From NCBI RefSeq assembly GCF_000421585.1, contig NZ_ATXH01000012.1, positions 1-64,000 of the forward strand: a DNA stretch of 64,000 nt, in the 5' to 3' direction. A model generated the notes under the pieces. It was not told the origin of the DNA. It ran no database searches and saw only the letters and a list, made by a program, of their open reading frames with translations. This document shows, in pieces, positions 53,021-61,582 of this stretch. The first letter of the stretch is position 1. The number at the start of each line of letters is the position of its first letter. This DNA is from Thermodesulfatator atlanticus DSM 21156 (GTDB lineage Bacteria > Desulfobacterota > Thermodesulfobacteria > Thermodesulfobacteriales > Thermodesulfatatoraceae). A program made the translations under genes and the position numbers.

Positions 53021-53091
53021 CATTTTTGGTCGTGTTTTCAGGGATCCTTGCGGTTGTGCTTGCCGACTTGTCGCGGCAGTTGGCAAAGGTC
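53021..53091. repeat. Dispersed repeat copy E, one end only
   Basis: The end is intact as TTGGCAAAGGTC at 53080-53091. Read inward from it, the sequence follows the family order: GACCTTTGCCAACTGC, then GACAAG, GGCAAGCACAACC, GGATCC and AAAAATG. The other terminus is not visible. It lies next to the 3' end of tRNA-Arg. 52893-53020 is A+T-rich with nothing recognisable. Confidence 0.5.
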
Positions 53092-53110
53092 TCTTGGGGG
53101 ACAAAAAGAT

Positions 53111-53187
53111 TGGCGCGCCCGGCAGGACTCGAACCTGCAGCCTTTGGGTTCGAAGCCCAACGCTCTATCCGGTTGAGCTACGGGCGC
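53111..53187 (-). tRNA. tRNA-Arg (TCG anticodon)
   Basis: On the minus strand, the 5' acceptor arm GCGCCCG pairs with CGGGCGC, followed by discriminator G and an encoded CCA at 53113-53111. The D arm reads AGCTCAACCGGATAGAGC, the anticodon stem is TTGGG/CCCAA around loop CTTCGAA, giving anticodon TCG, and the T arm is GCAGGTTCGAGTCCTGC. It reads CGA codons. The 77-nt length is complete. Confidence 0.97.
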
Positions 53188-53196
53188 ACTATTCCC

Positions 53197-53226
53197 ATTC
53201 TACCTGGTTGCCGCTCATTTTGGCAA
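53197..53226 (-). promoter_or_regulatory. tRNA-Arg promoter
   Basis: On the minus strand, TTGCCA (53226-53221) and TAGAAT (53202-53197) are 18 bp apart. The predicted start lies about 2 bases before the tRNA 5' end. The aminotransferase gene reads the other way from the same short gap. Confidence 0.6.
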
Positions 53227-53271
53227 TGATTTGTCAGGCAAAATTTGAAACCTGTGCTAAACTTAGCCCCT

Positions 53272-54399
53272 ATGGAATTTATAGACCTTAAAACCCAGTA
53301 CCAGCGTTATCAAAACGAACTAGAAAAAGCCGCTTTACGGGTGCTAAGAAGCGGCCGCTATATTTTAGGCCCGGAAGTAAAAGAGCTTGAAGAAACCCTT
53401 GCCACTTTTGTGGGAACCAAATACGCCCTTGGTGTTTCTTCCGGCACAGACGCTCTCCTTCTTATCCTGAAGGCCCTTGGCATAGGAAAAGGGGACGCAG
53501 TTATTACCACCCCTTTTACCTTCGTAGCCACCGCAGAAGTTATCCGCCGTGCAGGTGCTCAGGTTGTTTTTGCCGATATTGACCCGCAAACTTTCCTCCT
53601 CACGCCCTCTTCGGTAGCAAAATCTCTTGCTCAAGCCCGGCAAAAAGGCCTTCGGGTAAAAGCTGTTATGCCGGTAAGCCTTTTTGGCCTTGCGGCTTAT
53701 CTTCCCGAGCTAGAAGCTTTTTGCCGCAAGGAAGGGCTTTTTTTGATAGAAGACGCCTGCCAATCCTTCGGCGCAGAGGTCAATGGAAGAAAGTCCGGAA
53801 GTTTTGGCAAAGCTTCAGCCACGTCGTTTTTCCCGGCCAAGCCCCTAGGGGCTTACGGAGACGCTGGTATGGTCTTCACCAATGACCCAGAGCTTTACGA
53901 AACGATAAAGGCCCTGCGCATCCACGGTCAAACGCAGCGCTACCTCCACCAATACCAAGGTTTTAACGCCCGGCTTGACACCCTGCAGGCAGCACTTCTT
54001 TTGGTAAAGTTTAAGCATTATCCCGAAGAGATTGAGCTACGCCAGGAAGTAGCCAATAGATACCGCAAGCTTTTAGCAGGGCTCCCGGTGACATTCCAGC
54101 ACATCCCGAAAAATTGTCTCTCGGTTTATGCACAATTTACCTTGCGTGTTCCCCAAAGAGACAAACTGGTGGCTCATCTTGCCACCCACGGTATTCCAAC
54201 TGCTATCCATTATCCACGCCCTCTTCATCTTCAGCCCGCTTTTAAAGAGCTTGGCTACCGGGAAGGCGATTTCCCAGAAGCAGAAAGCCTTGCCAAAGAG
54301 GTCATTTCCCTTCCCATGCATCCTTTTTTGACTCAGGCGGATCAAGAAAAAATCGTCTCAGCCATAGCGGCTTTTTATAACGAAAAGGAGGCGGTGTGA
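53272..54399 (+). CDS. DegT/DnrJ/EryC1-family sugar aminotransferase
   Basis: 375 aa PLP-dependent aminotransferase that aminates nucleotide-linked keto sugars. It has SGTDALLLILKALGIGKGD (about 58-76), EDACQSFGA, and the PLP lysine in TSFFPAKPLGAYGDAG near 188, with LRIHGQ further on. The start at the ATG at 53272 fits the family (MEFIDLKTQYQ); the TTG at 53245 is not preferred. The upstream extended -10 TGCTAAACT (53255-53263) predicts a nearly leaderless mRNA. The next gene overlaps by GTGA. Confidence 0.93.
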   Translation: MEFIDLKTQYQRYQNELEKAALRVLRSGRYILGPEVKELEETLATFVGTKYALGVSSGTDALLLILKALGIGKGDAVITTPFTFVATAEVIRRAGAQVVFADIDPQTFLLTPSSVAKSLAQARQKGLRVKAVMPVSLFGLAAYLPELEAFCRKEGLFLIEDACQSFGAEVNGRKSGSFGKASATSFFPAKPLGAYGDAGMVFTNDPELYETIKALRIHGQTQRYLHQYQGFNARLDTLQAALLLVKFKHYPEEIELRQEVANRYRKLLAGLPVTFQHIPKNCLSVYAQFTLRVPQRDKLVAHLATHGIPTAIHYPRPLHLQPAFKELGYREGDFPEAESLAKEVISLPMHPFLTQADQEKIVSAIAAFYNEKEAV

Positions 54400-55193
54400 T
54401 TTCCCAAGAGATAAAGAAAAAAGTCCACCTTGCACTTCCGGTAGTATTTTTTGACAGATATCTCCCCTTGGCCCTGCGAGAAGGTTTTAGCCTTGAGGTT
54501 GGCCTTGATGACGAAGCCTTAGACAAATTCACCGAAAAGGACTTCCAGGCCTTCGCCCGTACTCTTGACGAACACGGCATAAAAAGAAGCGTTCATGCCC
54601 CTTTTCGTGACTTATCACCAGGGGCCCTTGATGCAGCCATACGCAGGGCCAGTGTCAACCGCTTGAAACAAGCCCTTGAGACAGCTGCTATCTTTAGCCC
54701 CGAAATAGTTGTCCTGCACACGGGATTTCATGCCCCTTATCACCTGGAAAGAAAAGACTCCTGGCTTGGTTATGCCAGGGAGGGCTTTGCTGAAGTTACC
54801 ACACACGCTGAAAAACTCGGGCTTAAGCTTGCCCTTGAAAATGTCTCTGAGCCGGACCCTTCCTGGCTTACTCCTATCGTGGAAGAGATAAAAAGCCCCG
54901 CCCTTGGGTATTGTTTTGATGCAGGCCATGCTTATGCCTTTGCCAAAACTACCTGGGAACCCTGGCTTTACGCCTTTGGCCCACGCCTTTTTGAACTCCA
55001 CGTACACGATAACGACGGCTCCTGGGACCTTCACTTACCTCCTGGACAAGGGAAAATCCCCTTTGCGGAAATTTTTTCCTACCTAGCAAGAAAAGGAATA
55101 AAACCCTTGGTAACCTTCGAAGCCCACCGGAAAGAAGACGTCCTCCCAGGGCTTGTCTATCTTGAGGAGATCTTTTCCCAAACCTCCTGGTAG
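54396..55193 (+). CDS. Sugar phosphate isomerase/epimerase-like TIM-barrel protein
   Basis: 265 aa of the AP-endonuclease-2 superfamily: SVHAPFRDLSPGALD, VVLHTGFHAPYH, LALENVSEPDPSW, YCFDAGHAYAF and HVHDNDGSWDLHLPPGQG, which supply the His/Glu/Asp metal ligands. The substrate is unknown. It starts at GTG 54396, overlapping the aminotransferase stop by 4 bp, which suggests one sugar pathway. The end overlaps the convergent glycosyltransferase gene by 37 bp. Confidence 0.9.
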   Translation: MISQEIKKKVHLALPVVFFDRYLPLALREGFSLEVGLDDEALDKFTEKDFQAFARTLDEHGIKRSVHAPFRDLSPGALDAAIRRASVNRLKQALETAAIFSPEIVVLHTGFHAPYHLERKDSWLGYAREGFAEVTTHAEKLGLKLALENVSEPDPSWLTPIVEEIKSPALGYCFDAGHAYAFAKTTWEPWLYAFGPRLFELHVHDNDGSWDLHLPPGQGKIPFAEIFSYLARKGIKPLVTFEAHRKEDVLPGLVYLEEIFSQTSW

Positions 55194-56287
55194 AGGGCCT
55201 GGTATTCTTGCGCCATTCTTTCGGCAGAAAAATTTTGGGCCACAATTTTGCGCGCCTTTTCCGAAAGCTTTTTTGCGAGAAGCTTATTTTCTTTGAGAAG
55301 CAAAATTTTTTCAGAAAGAGCGTTGCTATCTTCCACAGGGAAAAGAAGCCCCCCTTCACCATCCTTTGGAATTAAATCCTTTACACCTTCGATATCAGAG
55401 GCAACAACAGGTTTCCCCATGCCCATGGCTTCCATAAGACAGCGTGGGATGCCTTCTAAACGCGAAGGCAAAACAAAGACATCAAAGCCCCGCAAAAAAT
55501 TAAGCCTATCCGCCCGATAACCAGTAAAGACTACCCTTTCAAAAATCCCTAAGTCTTTGGCCATTTGTTCAAGCTGAGCACGCAGGGGCCCTTCGCCTAC
55601 GATAAAAAGAAAGCATTCTTCAAGGCCGGGTTTGGCAAGGGCTTTAAACAAGACATCAAGCCCTTTACGGTGGATAAGCTGGCCAATGTAGCCCAGGATA
55701 AAAAAGCCCTCTTTACGCTTTTTAGCCACTACTTCGGGGACTTCTTTCACCGCATCTATTTCTGCGAGATCCACCGCGTTTACGATTAAGCGAAGTTTTC
55801 TTTTAAGCCCCGGGATACCGGTAAGCCCCTGGTAGAGTTCTCGTGAGAGAGGAACCACTTTATCAAGGCCAAGAAAAACAAGGCGGTTTAGGCCTTCGTA
55901 AATGGCAAGCTTAAGGTCTGGCTCTTTACTCCAGCCGTGCGGAGTGGCTATTATCCTGGTGGGAACGCCCCTGGTGGCCCAGAACCCCACAAGATCCTGT
56001 TTGTATCCGTGGGTATGAAGAATGTGAATATTTTCCTGCTTGAGGTAATTTCGCAAAAGGGTTATGGCCTTGACATTGAAACGTCCATAAGCCTCTATGG
56101 CCACGGTTTTAAAGCCAAGCCCCTGGGCGTGAGCAAGTATCGGGGCCTCTAAATGAGGGTCGTCTTTGATAACACCTACGATTGTCTCAATCTTTTCGGG
56201 ATCAAGGTATTTGATAAGGGCAAGAATCCAGCGCTCAGCACCATAAAGGCCCGTGGGGCTACCTAATTGCAAAACACGAAGCCTCAT
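55157..56287 (-). CDS. Glycosyltransferase family 4 protein
   Basis: 376 aa GT-B fold: MRLRVLQLGSPTGLYGAERW at the N-terminus, LGYIGQLIHRKGLDVLFKA, then the donor motif VLPSRLEGIPRCLMEAMGMGKPVVAS near 285-310. It belongs to the exopolysaccharide block downstream. The start is the ATG at 56287 after AAGGAG, 21 bp inside a longer TTG frame. Its start overlaps the asparagine-synthase-like gene stop by 4 bp (ATGA). Confidence 0.92.
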   Translation of the reverse strand: MRLRVLQLGSPTGLYGAERWILALIKYLDPEKIETIVGVIKDDPHLEAPILAHAQGLGFKTVAIEAYGRFNVKAITLLRNYLKQENIHILHTHGYKQDLVGFWATRGVPTRIIATPHGWSKEPDLKLAIYEGLNRLVFLGLDKVVPLSRELYQGLTGIPGLKRKLRLIVNAVDLAEIDAVKEVPEVVAKKRKEGFFILGYIGQLIHRKGLDVLFKALAKPGLEECFLFIVGEGPLRAQLEQMAKDLGIFERVVFTGYRADRLNFLRGFDVFVLPSRLEGIPRCLMEAMGMGKPVVASDIEGVKDLIPKDGEGGLLFPVEDSNALSEKILLLKENKLLAKKLSEKARKIVAQNFSAERMAQEYQALYQEVWEKISSR

Positions 56288-58158
56288 GAAAGAAACTCCT
56301 TTTCCCAAAGTCCCAAAATCATAAGCCCCCAGAAGAAAACCCCCAGGTCAAGCTTTCCTTGGAGTTGGGCCTGCCACAGACGAAAAACCTCTTTGTGATC
56401 AAGAAACTCCCAGACAAAAGAATCCCTGGATAAGACGTCTTCAACAAAGGAACGCAAATCTTGCCTGAGCCATTTGGCCTCAGGCACGGCAAATCCCCGT
56501 TTGGGTCTTGCGATAAGCTCTTCGGGGAGGAATTTTTTAAGCGCCTCGCGCAAAAGAAGCTTTCCCTGATTTCCTTTTACTCTAAGCTCAAGTGGAAGTT
56601 TTGCTGCAAACTCAACCAGGCGGTGGTCAAGTAAAGGCGAACGCACTTCAAGGGCCACGGCCATGCTCATGCGGTCCACTTTAACCAGCACGTCTTCAGG
56701 AAGGTAAAAATGCAGATCAACAAACTGGGCCCTGCTCACCGGGTCAAGCCCTTTTGCCTGCTGGTAAAGGGGATAAACAAACTCAAACGGACTAAACCCA
56801 CAGAGTTTTTTCAAAAAAGAAGAAGTGTAAAGTTTTTCCCGCAGGTCAACCGGAAGCCAGACAAGATCCTGATAAAAGGCCCTGGCGTCAGATACCGCCA
56901 GGTTTTGAAAGATGGTCTTGAGACGCAAAGGCTTGGGCAACCAGGAAGCCCTGGGATAAAGCCCCCCAAGGATACGGAAAAAACCCGCGCGCAAGGGAAG
57001 AGGAATCTTCGCCCTTAGCCTGCTTTCAAAAAGATGGGGAAGATACCGAAAGGTATAACCCCCAAAGGACTCATCCCCACCGTCTCCGGAAAGGGCAACG
57101 GTTACATTTTTACGCGCCATCTGGCAAACATAAAACGTAGGCATTGCACTTGAGTCTGCCAAAGGTTCGTCAAGATGCCTGATAAGCCTGGGAAGAATCT
57201 TAGCAGCCTCAGGCTTTACTATGTATTCCCGATGGTCAGTGCCAAGGTGCCTGGCTATGTCCCGGGCAAGGGGAAGCTCGCTTCCTTCTTCCTGGTCAAA
57301 CCCAATGCTGTTGGTGAGCACCGGCGCATCAAGTTCTTTTTTCATCTGTGCCACTACCAGAGGCGAGTCAATCCCCCCTGAAAGAAAGGCCCCAAGAGGC
57401 ACATCGCTAATAAGCCTTTCAGCAACGGCCTTTTCAAAAAGCCCAAGAAATTCTTCCAGGGCCTCTTCAAGGCTTAAGGCTTGCGGGGAAAACTCAACTT
57501 CCCAGTACCGGTTAAGGCGTAACCCCTCTTGGGAAAAAACAGCCCAATGCGCCGGGGGAAGCTTTTTTATGGCGGAAAAAATGCTTTTGGGCGAGGGCAC
57601 ATAGCCAAAAGAAAAAAAGCAATCAAGGGCCTCTAAGTCTAGTTCTTTGGGGATAAAAGGCGCTTCAAAAAGGGCTTTGATCTCTGAGGCAAAGAAAATC
57701 TTGCCCTGACCGCCAAAATAATAAAGGGGTTTTTTGCCCAGGCGATCCCGGGCGAAAATAAGCTTTTTGCAAGAGGCATCCCACAGGGCAAAAGCAAACA
57801 TGCCAGACAATCTTTCTACAAAGCCTTCTCCCCAGACCCGGTAAGCCTTTAAAATGACCTCTGTGTCACTTTTGGTCTTAAAAGCTTGGCCTTTTTCTTG
57901 GAGCTCCCTGCGCAGCGAAAGAAAATTGTAGATTTCACCGTTAAAAACCACTACCAGCTCTTCATCGCGCATGGGTTGTTTGCCAGAGGAGAGGTCAATG
58001 ATAGAAAGCCTGCGGTGCCCAAGAGAGCAAACCCCATCAGCAAAAAAGCCTTCTTCGTCAGGGCCACGGTGTTCCAGAAGCTTAAGCCCCCTTTTAACCA
58101 GGGCCTTTTCTTCCTGAGAAAGGCCTTTGAAATCTACGAGCCCGATTATGCCACACAT
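56284..58158 (-). CDS. Asparagine-synthase-like amidotransferase (exosortase-associated type)
   Basis: 624 aa. An N-terminal class II glutamine amidotransferase with Cys2 (MCGIIG), RLSIIDL and VFNGEIYN is followed by the synthetase domain with the PP-loop AFLSGGIDS near 240 and DRMSMAVALEVRSPLLD. It could make asparagine, but proteins of this kind in polysaccharide clusters (XrtA-system amidotransferase) are thought to amidate sugars or proteins. The neighbours favour the latter. 91 bp separate it from the next upstream gene, including repeat copy F. Confidence 0.9.
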   Translation of the reverse strand: MCGIIGLVDFKGLSQEEKALVKRGLKLLEHRGPDEEGFFADGVCSLGHRRLSIIDLSSGKQPMRDEELVVVFNGEIYNFLSLRRELQEKGQAFKTKSDTEVILKAYRVWGEGFVERLSGMFAFALWDASCKKLIFARDRLGKKPLYYFGGQGKIFFASEIKALFEAPFIPKELDLEALDCFFSFGYVPSPKSIFSAIKKLPPAHWAVFSQEGLRLNRYWEVEFSPQALSLEEALEEFLGLFEKAVAERLISDVPLGAFLSGGIDSPLVVAQMKKELDAPVLTNSIGFDQEEGSELPLARDIARHLGTDHREYIVKPEAAKILPRLIRHLDEPLADSSAMPTFYVCQMARKNVTVALSGDGGDESFGGYTFRYLPHLFESRLRAKIPLPLRAGFFRILGGLYPRASWLPKPLRLKTIFQNLAVSDARAFYQDLVWLPVDLREKLYTSSFLKKLCGFSPFEFVYPLYQQAKGLDPVSRAQFVDLHFYLPEDVLVKVDRMSMAVALEVRSPLLDHRLVEFAAKLPLELRVKGNQGKLLLREALKKFLPEELIARPKRGFAVPEAKWLRQDLRSFVEDVLSRDSFVWEFLDHKEVFRLWQAQLQGKLDLGVFFWGLMILGLWEKEFLS

Positions 58159-58207
58159 GTCTTTTTCATCCTCATTGCGGGGAACATTTTATCAACACTG
58201 CCCCTGG

Positions 58208-58249
58208 GGATCCGTGCCCATTTTTCGTTCCGAAAGAGGGAACGGATCC
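58208..58249. repeat. Dispersed repeat copy F, central hairpin only
   Basis: GGATCCGTGCCC at 58208-58219 pairs with GGGAACGGATCC at 58238-58249 (11 of 12). The loop ATTTTTCGTTC is nearly the same as the interior of copy A (943-953). The GACCTTTGCAAAA ends are missing. It lies between two polysaccharide genes. Confidence 0.6.
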
Positions 58250-59458
58250 TTAACAACGTCGGGCTTTTAAAGTCCCCGTTAATAAATGGTTCGGCGCAAG
58301 AAGCCCTTGATAGAGGCTCTCAAAGCTAGCAACCATTTTTTCGAAAACAAAGTTTTCTTCAAAGCGTTTGCGAGAAGCCTTTGCCATTTCTTCGCAAAGC
58401 CTGGGGTTTTCTGCCAGGAGCAAAAAAGCCGCCGCAAGCCTTACATGGTCTTCGCTAGGCACCAAAACCCCGGTTATGCCGTCAATTACGATTTCAGGGT
58501 TTCCGCCAACAGCCGTTACTACCGCTGGCAAACCGCAGGCCATGGCCTCAAGTAACGCAAGGGAGGTCCCTTCGCTAAAGCTTGAAAGTACAAAAACATC
58601 TGCAAGCTGGACAATACGGGTGGCATCCTTGCGAAAGCCGGTAAACAAAACAACGTTTTCAAGGCCAAGGTCTTTGGCAAGGTTTTTAAGCTTTGAAAAT
58701 TCAGGGCCATCACCGATTAAAAGCCCTTTGATGTTTTTGTTTTTCTTACGGGCCAGCGCTATGGCCTTGAGCAGCATGGGGAGATTTTTAATAGGATCAA
58801 AACGGCCCACTGTAGCAACAATAAAATCGTCTTCTGAAAAGCCAAACTCTTTGCGCAGGGTTTTACGTTCTTCTGGCGCAAGGCGCGCTGGCATAGGGAT
58901 CCCATTGTAAATGACTTTTATCTTCTGCGGGTTTAAGCCTTCGTATTTTGCAAGCCTCTCACGCACCTCGCAGGATACAGCTACAATGTCGTTGGCAAGA
59001 GGGGCAAGGAGCAACCGATTAAAAAAGTTTTTAAGGGGCTTTACGGTCTCTGGGTAGTGCCTACCATGCTCATGAAAAATCAGTTTCACGCGCGGATAAA
59101 AGAGCTTGGTAAGGCCTGCGTAAAAAAAGGGCGAATACTGGTGGGCGTGGACAATATTAACCCGATGACGATTGAAGATACGGCACATGTCCCAGATAAC
59201 GTTTAAATCAATCCCTGGTTCCCGGAAAAGGGGATAAACCGGGATATTTTGAGCACGCAAGGAAAGCCCCCAGGCCCCAGGTTCTTCAAGGGTAACCACG
59301 ATGACCTCGAACTTGTCTTTAAAGGCACGCGCAAGCTCACAAACCAGGCGCTCGGTACCCCCTGGATTTAAGGCATGCGCCACGTGGCAAAGAACTGGCT
59401 TAGGGTAAAAGGCTTTTGAGTTTTTCAAGCTTTTTCTCCCAGCTATACTCTTTTTCAA
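58250..59458 (-). CDS. Glycosyltransferase family 4 protein (exosortase-cluster type)
   Basis: 402 aa GT-B enzyme. It has HALNPGGTERLVCELARAF near 30-48, VHAHQYSPFFYAG, HEHGRHYPETVKP, the central VATVGRFDPIKNLPMLLKA and the donor motif VLSSFSEGTSLALLEAMACGLP. The layout resembles TIGR03088-type glycosyltransferases of XrtA systems, though the match is not strong enough to be definite. The start overlaps the preceding gene (59400-60584) by 59 bp; the N-terminal about 16 residues are lysine-rich. Confidence 0.88.
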   Translation of the reverse strand: MKKSIAGRKSLKNSKAFYPKPVLCHVAHALNPGGTERLVCELARAFKDKFEVIVVTLEEPGAWGLSLRAQNIPVYPLFREPGIDLNVIWDMCRIFNRHRVNIVHAHQYSPFFYAGLTKLFYPRVKLIFHEHGRHYPETVKPLKNFFNRLLLAPLANDIVAVSCEVRERLAKYEGLNPQKIKVIYNGIPMPARLAPEERKTLRKEFGFSEDDFIVATVGRFDPIKNLPMLLKAIALARKKNKNIKGLLIGDGPEFSKLKNLAKDLGLENVVLFTGFRKDATRIVQLADVFVLSSFSEGTSLALLEAMACGLPAVVTAVGGNPEIVIDGITGVLVPSEDHVRLAAAFLLLAENPRLCEEMAKASRKRFEENFVFEKMVASFESLYQGLLAPNHLLTGTLKARRC

Positions 59459-60584
59459 TGCGTTTGCGGGCCATTTTTCCTATTTTTCGGGAAACTTCAG
59501 GATTTTTTAAGAGGAAAATGACCTTTTCGGCAAAATCTTCAGGCGATGAGGCCACCAGAAGCTCCTCATCGGTATATTTGATGCCCTCTGCGGCTTGAGG
59601 GGTTACTACGGTAGCTTTAGCCATGGCCATGGCTTCAAGGACTTTGTTCTGAATACCGCGCGCCAGGCGCAATGGTGCTACACATACGTCAGCCAGAGCA
59701 AGGTAATCCCGTGTATCAGGCACAAAGCCTGTTATTTCAACGCCGGGAACCTTAGCAAGGTCTTTCACCTCTGGAAGAGGATCTTTTCCTACAATGAAAA
59801 AACTTGCCTGGGAGATTCGTTGGCGAATAAGCGGCCAGCATTTTTCCACAAACCAGATTACCGCATCAGCATTAGGCCAATAATCCATGGCTCCGGTAAA
59901 AACAACAACCGGGCCCTCGATGGAAAGCTTTGATTGGTAATCAGGGGAGAAGAAACAAAGGTCAACTCCGTTTTCAAGCACACAAATTTTCTCGCTTTCT
60001 GCAACTTTTTCGCGAAAAAGATGCGCCTCTGCCTCTGAGACCAGAAAGACGTGGTCAAAACGCTTTAGGATACGCTTTTCGTAAGCACGCATGCGAGAAG
60101 CCTCAAGGCGATAAATAAGACTAGAAGGAAAGGCCTTTTTCTCGGCATAAAGGCGCCATTTTTCCGAATCAACATCCATAAAGTCAAGAAAAAGATACCC
60201 GGGAGTCTCTTTCCCGCGGAAAACATACTCTGCTGCCGGGGCACAAGAACAAAACACAAAAAAAGGCTTTTCGCGGGCGATAATTTGGTCATAACGAGCC
60301 TGGAGTTCTCCTGCGTAAAAATATGCAACTGAGAGGCTCCCTTTCGGCAACGCCTTAAGGGATAACAATTTGCGCAAGCCTTTGGGTCTAAAGTGGTAAC
60401 GAAAGGTTCTCAACGGAATGTCAATTTTATCAACAATTGCTAGGTCTCTTTCTTCATCAATATGGCATAGAAGCGACATTTCGTAGCGTTTGGCAAGGAA
60501 CTTGAGAATGTGATAGGCCCGCAACTTGTCTCCCTTGTTCGGGGGAAAGGGGATACGATGCGCGATGAAAAGCCCTTTTTTCAT
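59400..60584 (-). CDS. Glycosyltransferase of the XrtA/PEP-CTERM type (TIGR03087-like)
   Basis: 394 aa. The N-terminus MKKGLFIAHRIPFPPNKGDK with LRAYHILKFLAKRY is distinctive for TIGR03087 exosortase-cluster glycosyltransferases. Further on are VVFTGAMDYWPNADAVIWF and VAPLRLARGIQNKVLEAMAMAK. The start is the ATG at 60584, overlapping the FemAB-like stop as ATGA; the longer frame to 60650 lies inside that gene. Confidence 0.9.
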   Translation of the reverse strand: MKKGLFIAHRIPFPPNKGDKLRAYHILKFLAKRYEMSLLCHIDEERDLAIVDKIDIPLRTFRYHFRPKGLRKLLSLKALPKGSLSVAYFYAGELQARYDQIIAREKPFFVFCSCAPAAEYVFRGKETPGYLFLDFMDVDSEKWRLYAEKKAFPSSLIYRLEASRMRAYEKRILKRFDHVFLVSEAEAHLFREKVAESEKICVLENGVDLCFFSPDYQSKLSIEGPVVVFTGAMDYWPNADAVIWFVEKCWPLIRQRISQASFFIVGKDPLPEVKDLAKVPGVEITGFVPDTRDYLALADVCVAPLRLARGIQNKVLEAMAMAKATVVTPQAAEGIKYTDEELLVASSPEDFAEKVIFLLKNPEVSRKIGKMARKRIEKEYSWEKKLEKLKSLLP

Positions 60585-61582
60585 AAGGCAATGCGCCCCC
60601 TGAGTTTGGGCCCAAGGCAATTGGCAACACGCTCGGGCAAGCGCCGCCAAAGCTTTTCTATGTAAGGCCGCACGCCGGAAGTTTTTTCTTCACTAGCCGG
60701 CACACGATACCAAAAAAGCGGGGCTTCCTGTGCTCCCCATTGTTTTTTAAAGCGGTAGGTACCGCTCCCAGGGGTTGAACGCCCAAAATCAAAAAGTTTT
60801 GCGCCTTCTTCGACAGCTAGCGAAAGTAAGCGCCAGTAAAGAAGCATATTGGGGCTTATGCGTTTGTAGGCTCTGAGGGAAGAAGCCCACGGTACGGTGG
60901 CCACCTGGGGCGTGAGCAGCAAAATAGCCCCTGCCAGGGGTTTGCCTTCTAAGTGCACTAGCACCACCCGAGCGCGCTCTTTATAAGCGGAGACAATGTT
61001 TCTAAACCAGGAAAGGGCATGGGGAGGAGAGCCAAGAAAATGCATGTTTTGCGCATAAATTCGGTAAAAAGCCGGCACAAGCTCAAGCCCACCACAAATG
61101 GCTTGAGCACCTTCTTTCATAGGCCGTCTTATCTGACTTCTTACCTTGGCCTTAAAAGACTTCCACAGAGTCTCGGTATCATCAGGCAAGGGAAGCAGAA
61201 GTCTTACTTTTGCTGTGCTACCTTCGGGCAAAAAGCTAACCGGCTCAGGGAAGCGTATCTCAAGGGGCCCTATCTCCTGGGAAAGCCTTTCTGCTTTTGC
61301 AACAAGGGATTTTTTTACTTCTTCGTCTTCGCCAAGCGGGCCACCATAATCACAAAAAGGAAGCGAAACCAGGCTTTTGCTACGCAGTCCTTTAAAGCGA
61401 GAAAGCACCAGGCCACCTGCGGCCTCTTGCCCACGAAAAGCCAGTAAAAACACAGGCTTTTGCCCGTAAGTTTTAAGGCAGGCCTCTTGCCAGGCCCGGT
61501 AAAGATAGGGCCCTCCAGAGAACCTGTTAACAAGCTCATCCCAGGCAGAAACGCTGTTTAGGTCAAAGGTTTTAATCTCCAC
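60581..61582 (-). CDS. FemAB-like peptidyl/GNAT-fold protein (XrtA-associated type)
   Basis: 333 aa GNAT-fold protein: PYLYRAWQEACLKTYGQKPVF, IRRPMKEG, VVLVHLEGKPLAGAILLL and FDFGRSTPGSGTYRFKKQWG, which match FemAB-related proteins linked to PEP-CTERM/exosortase clusters. They are thought to transfer acyl or aminoacyl groups to polysaccharide precursors. The GTG start at 61582 overlaps the deacetylase stop by 11 bp. Confidence 0.9.
   Translation of the reverse strand: MEIKTFDLNSVSAWDELVNRFSGGPYLYRAWQEACLKTYGQKPVFLLAFRGQEAAGGLVLSRFKGLRSKSLVSLPFCDYGGPLGEDEEVKKSLVAKAERLSQEIGPLEIRFPEPVSFLPEGSTAKVRLLLPLPDDTETLWKSFKAKVRSQIRRPMKEGAQAICGGLELVPAFYRIYAQNMHFLGSPPHALSWFRNIVSAYKERARVVLVHLEGKPLAGAILLLTPQVATVPWASSLRAYKRISPNMLLYWRLLSLAVEEGAKLFDFGRSTPGSGTYRFKKQWGAQEAPLFWYRVPASEEKTSGVRPYIEKLWRRLPERVANCLGPKLRGRIAL

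Noticed and set aside
52991-53291. Three overlapping 61-67-aa plus-strand ORFs around 52991-53291
   Set aside because: They run antisense through tRNA-Arg and repeat copy E; the apparent protein similarity to common database ORFs is the well-known antisense-tRNA artefact.
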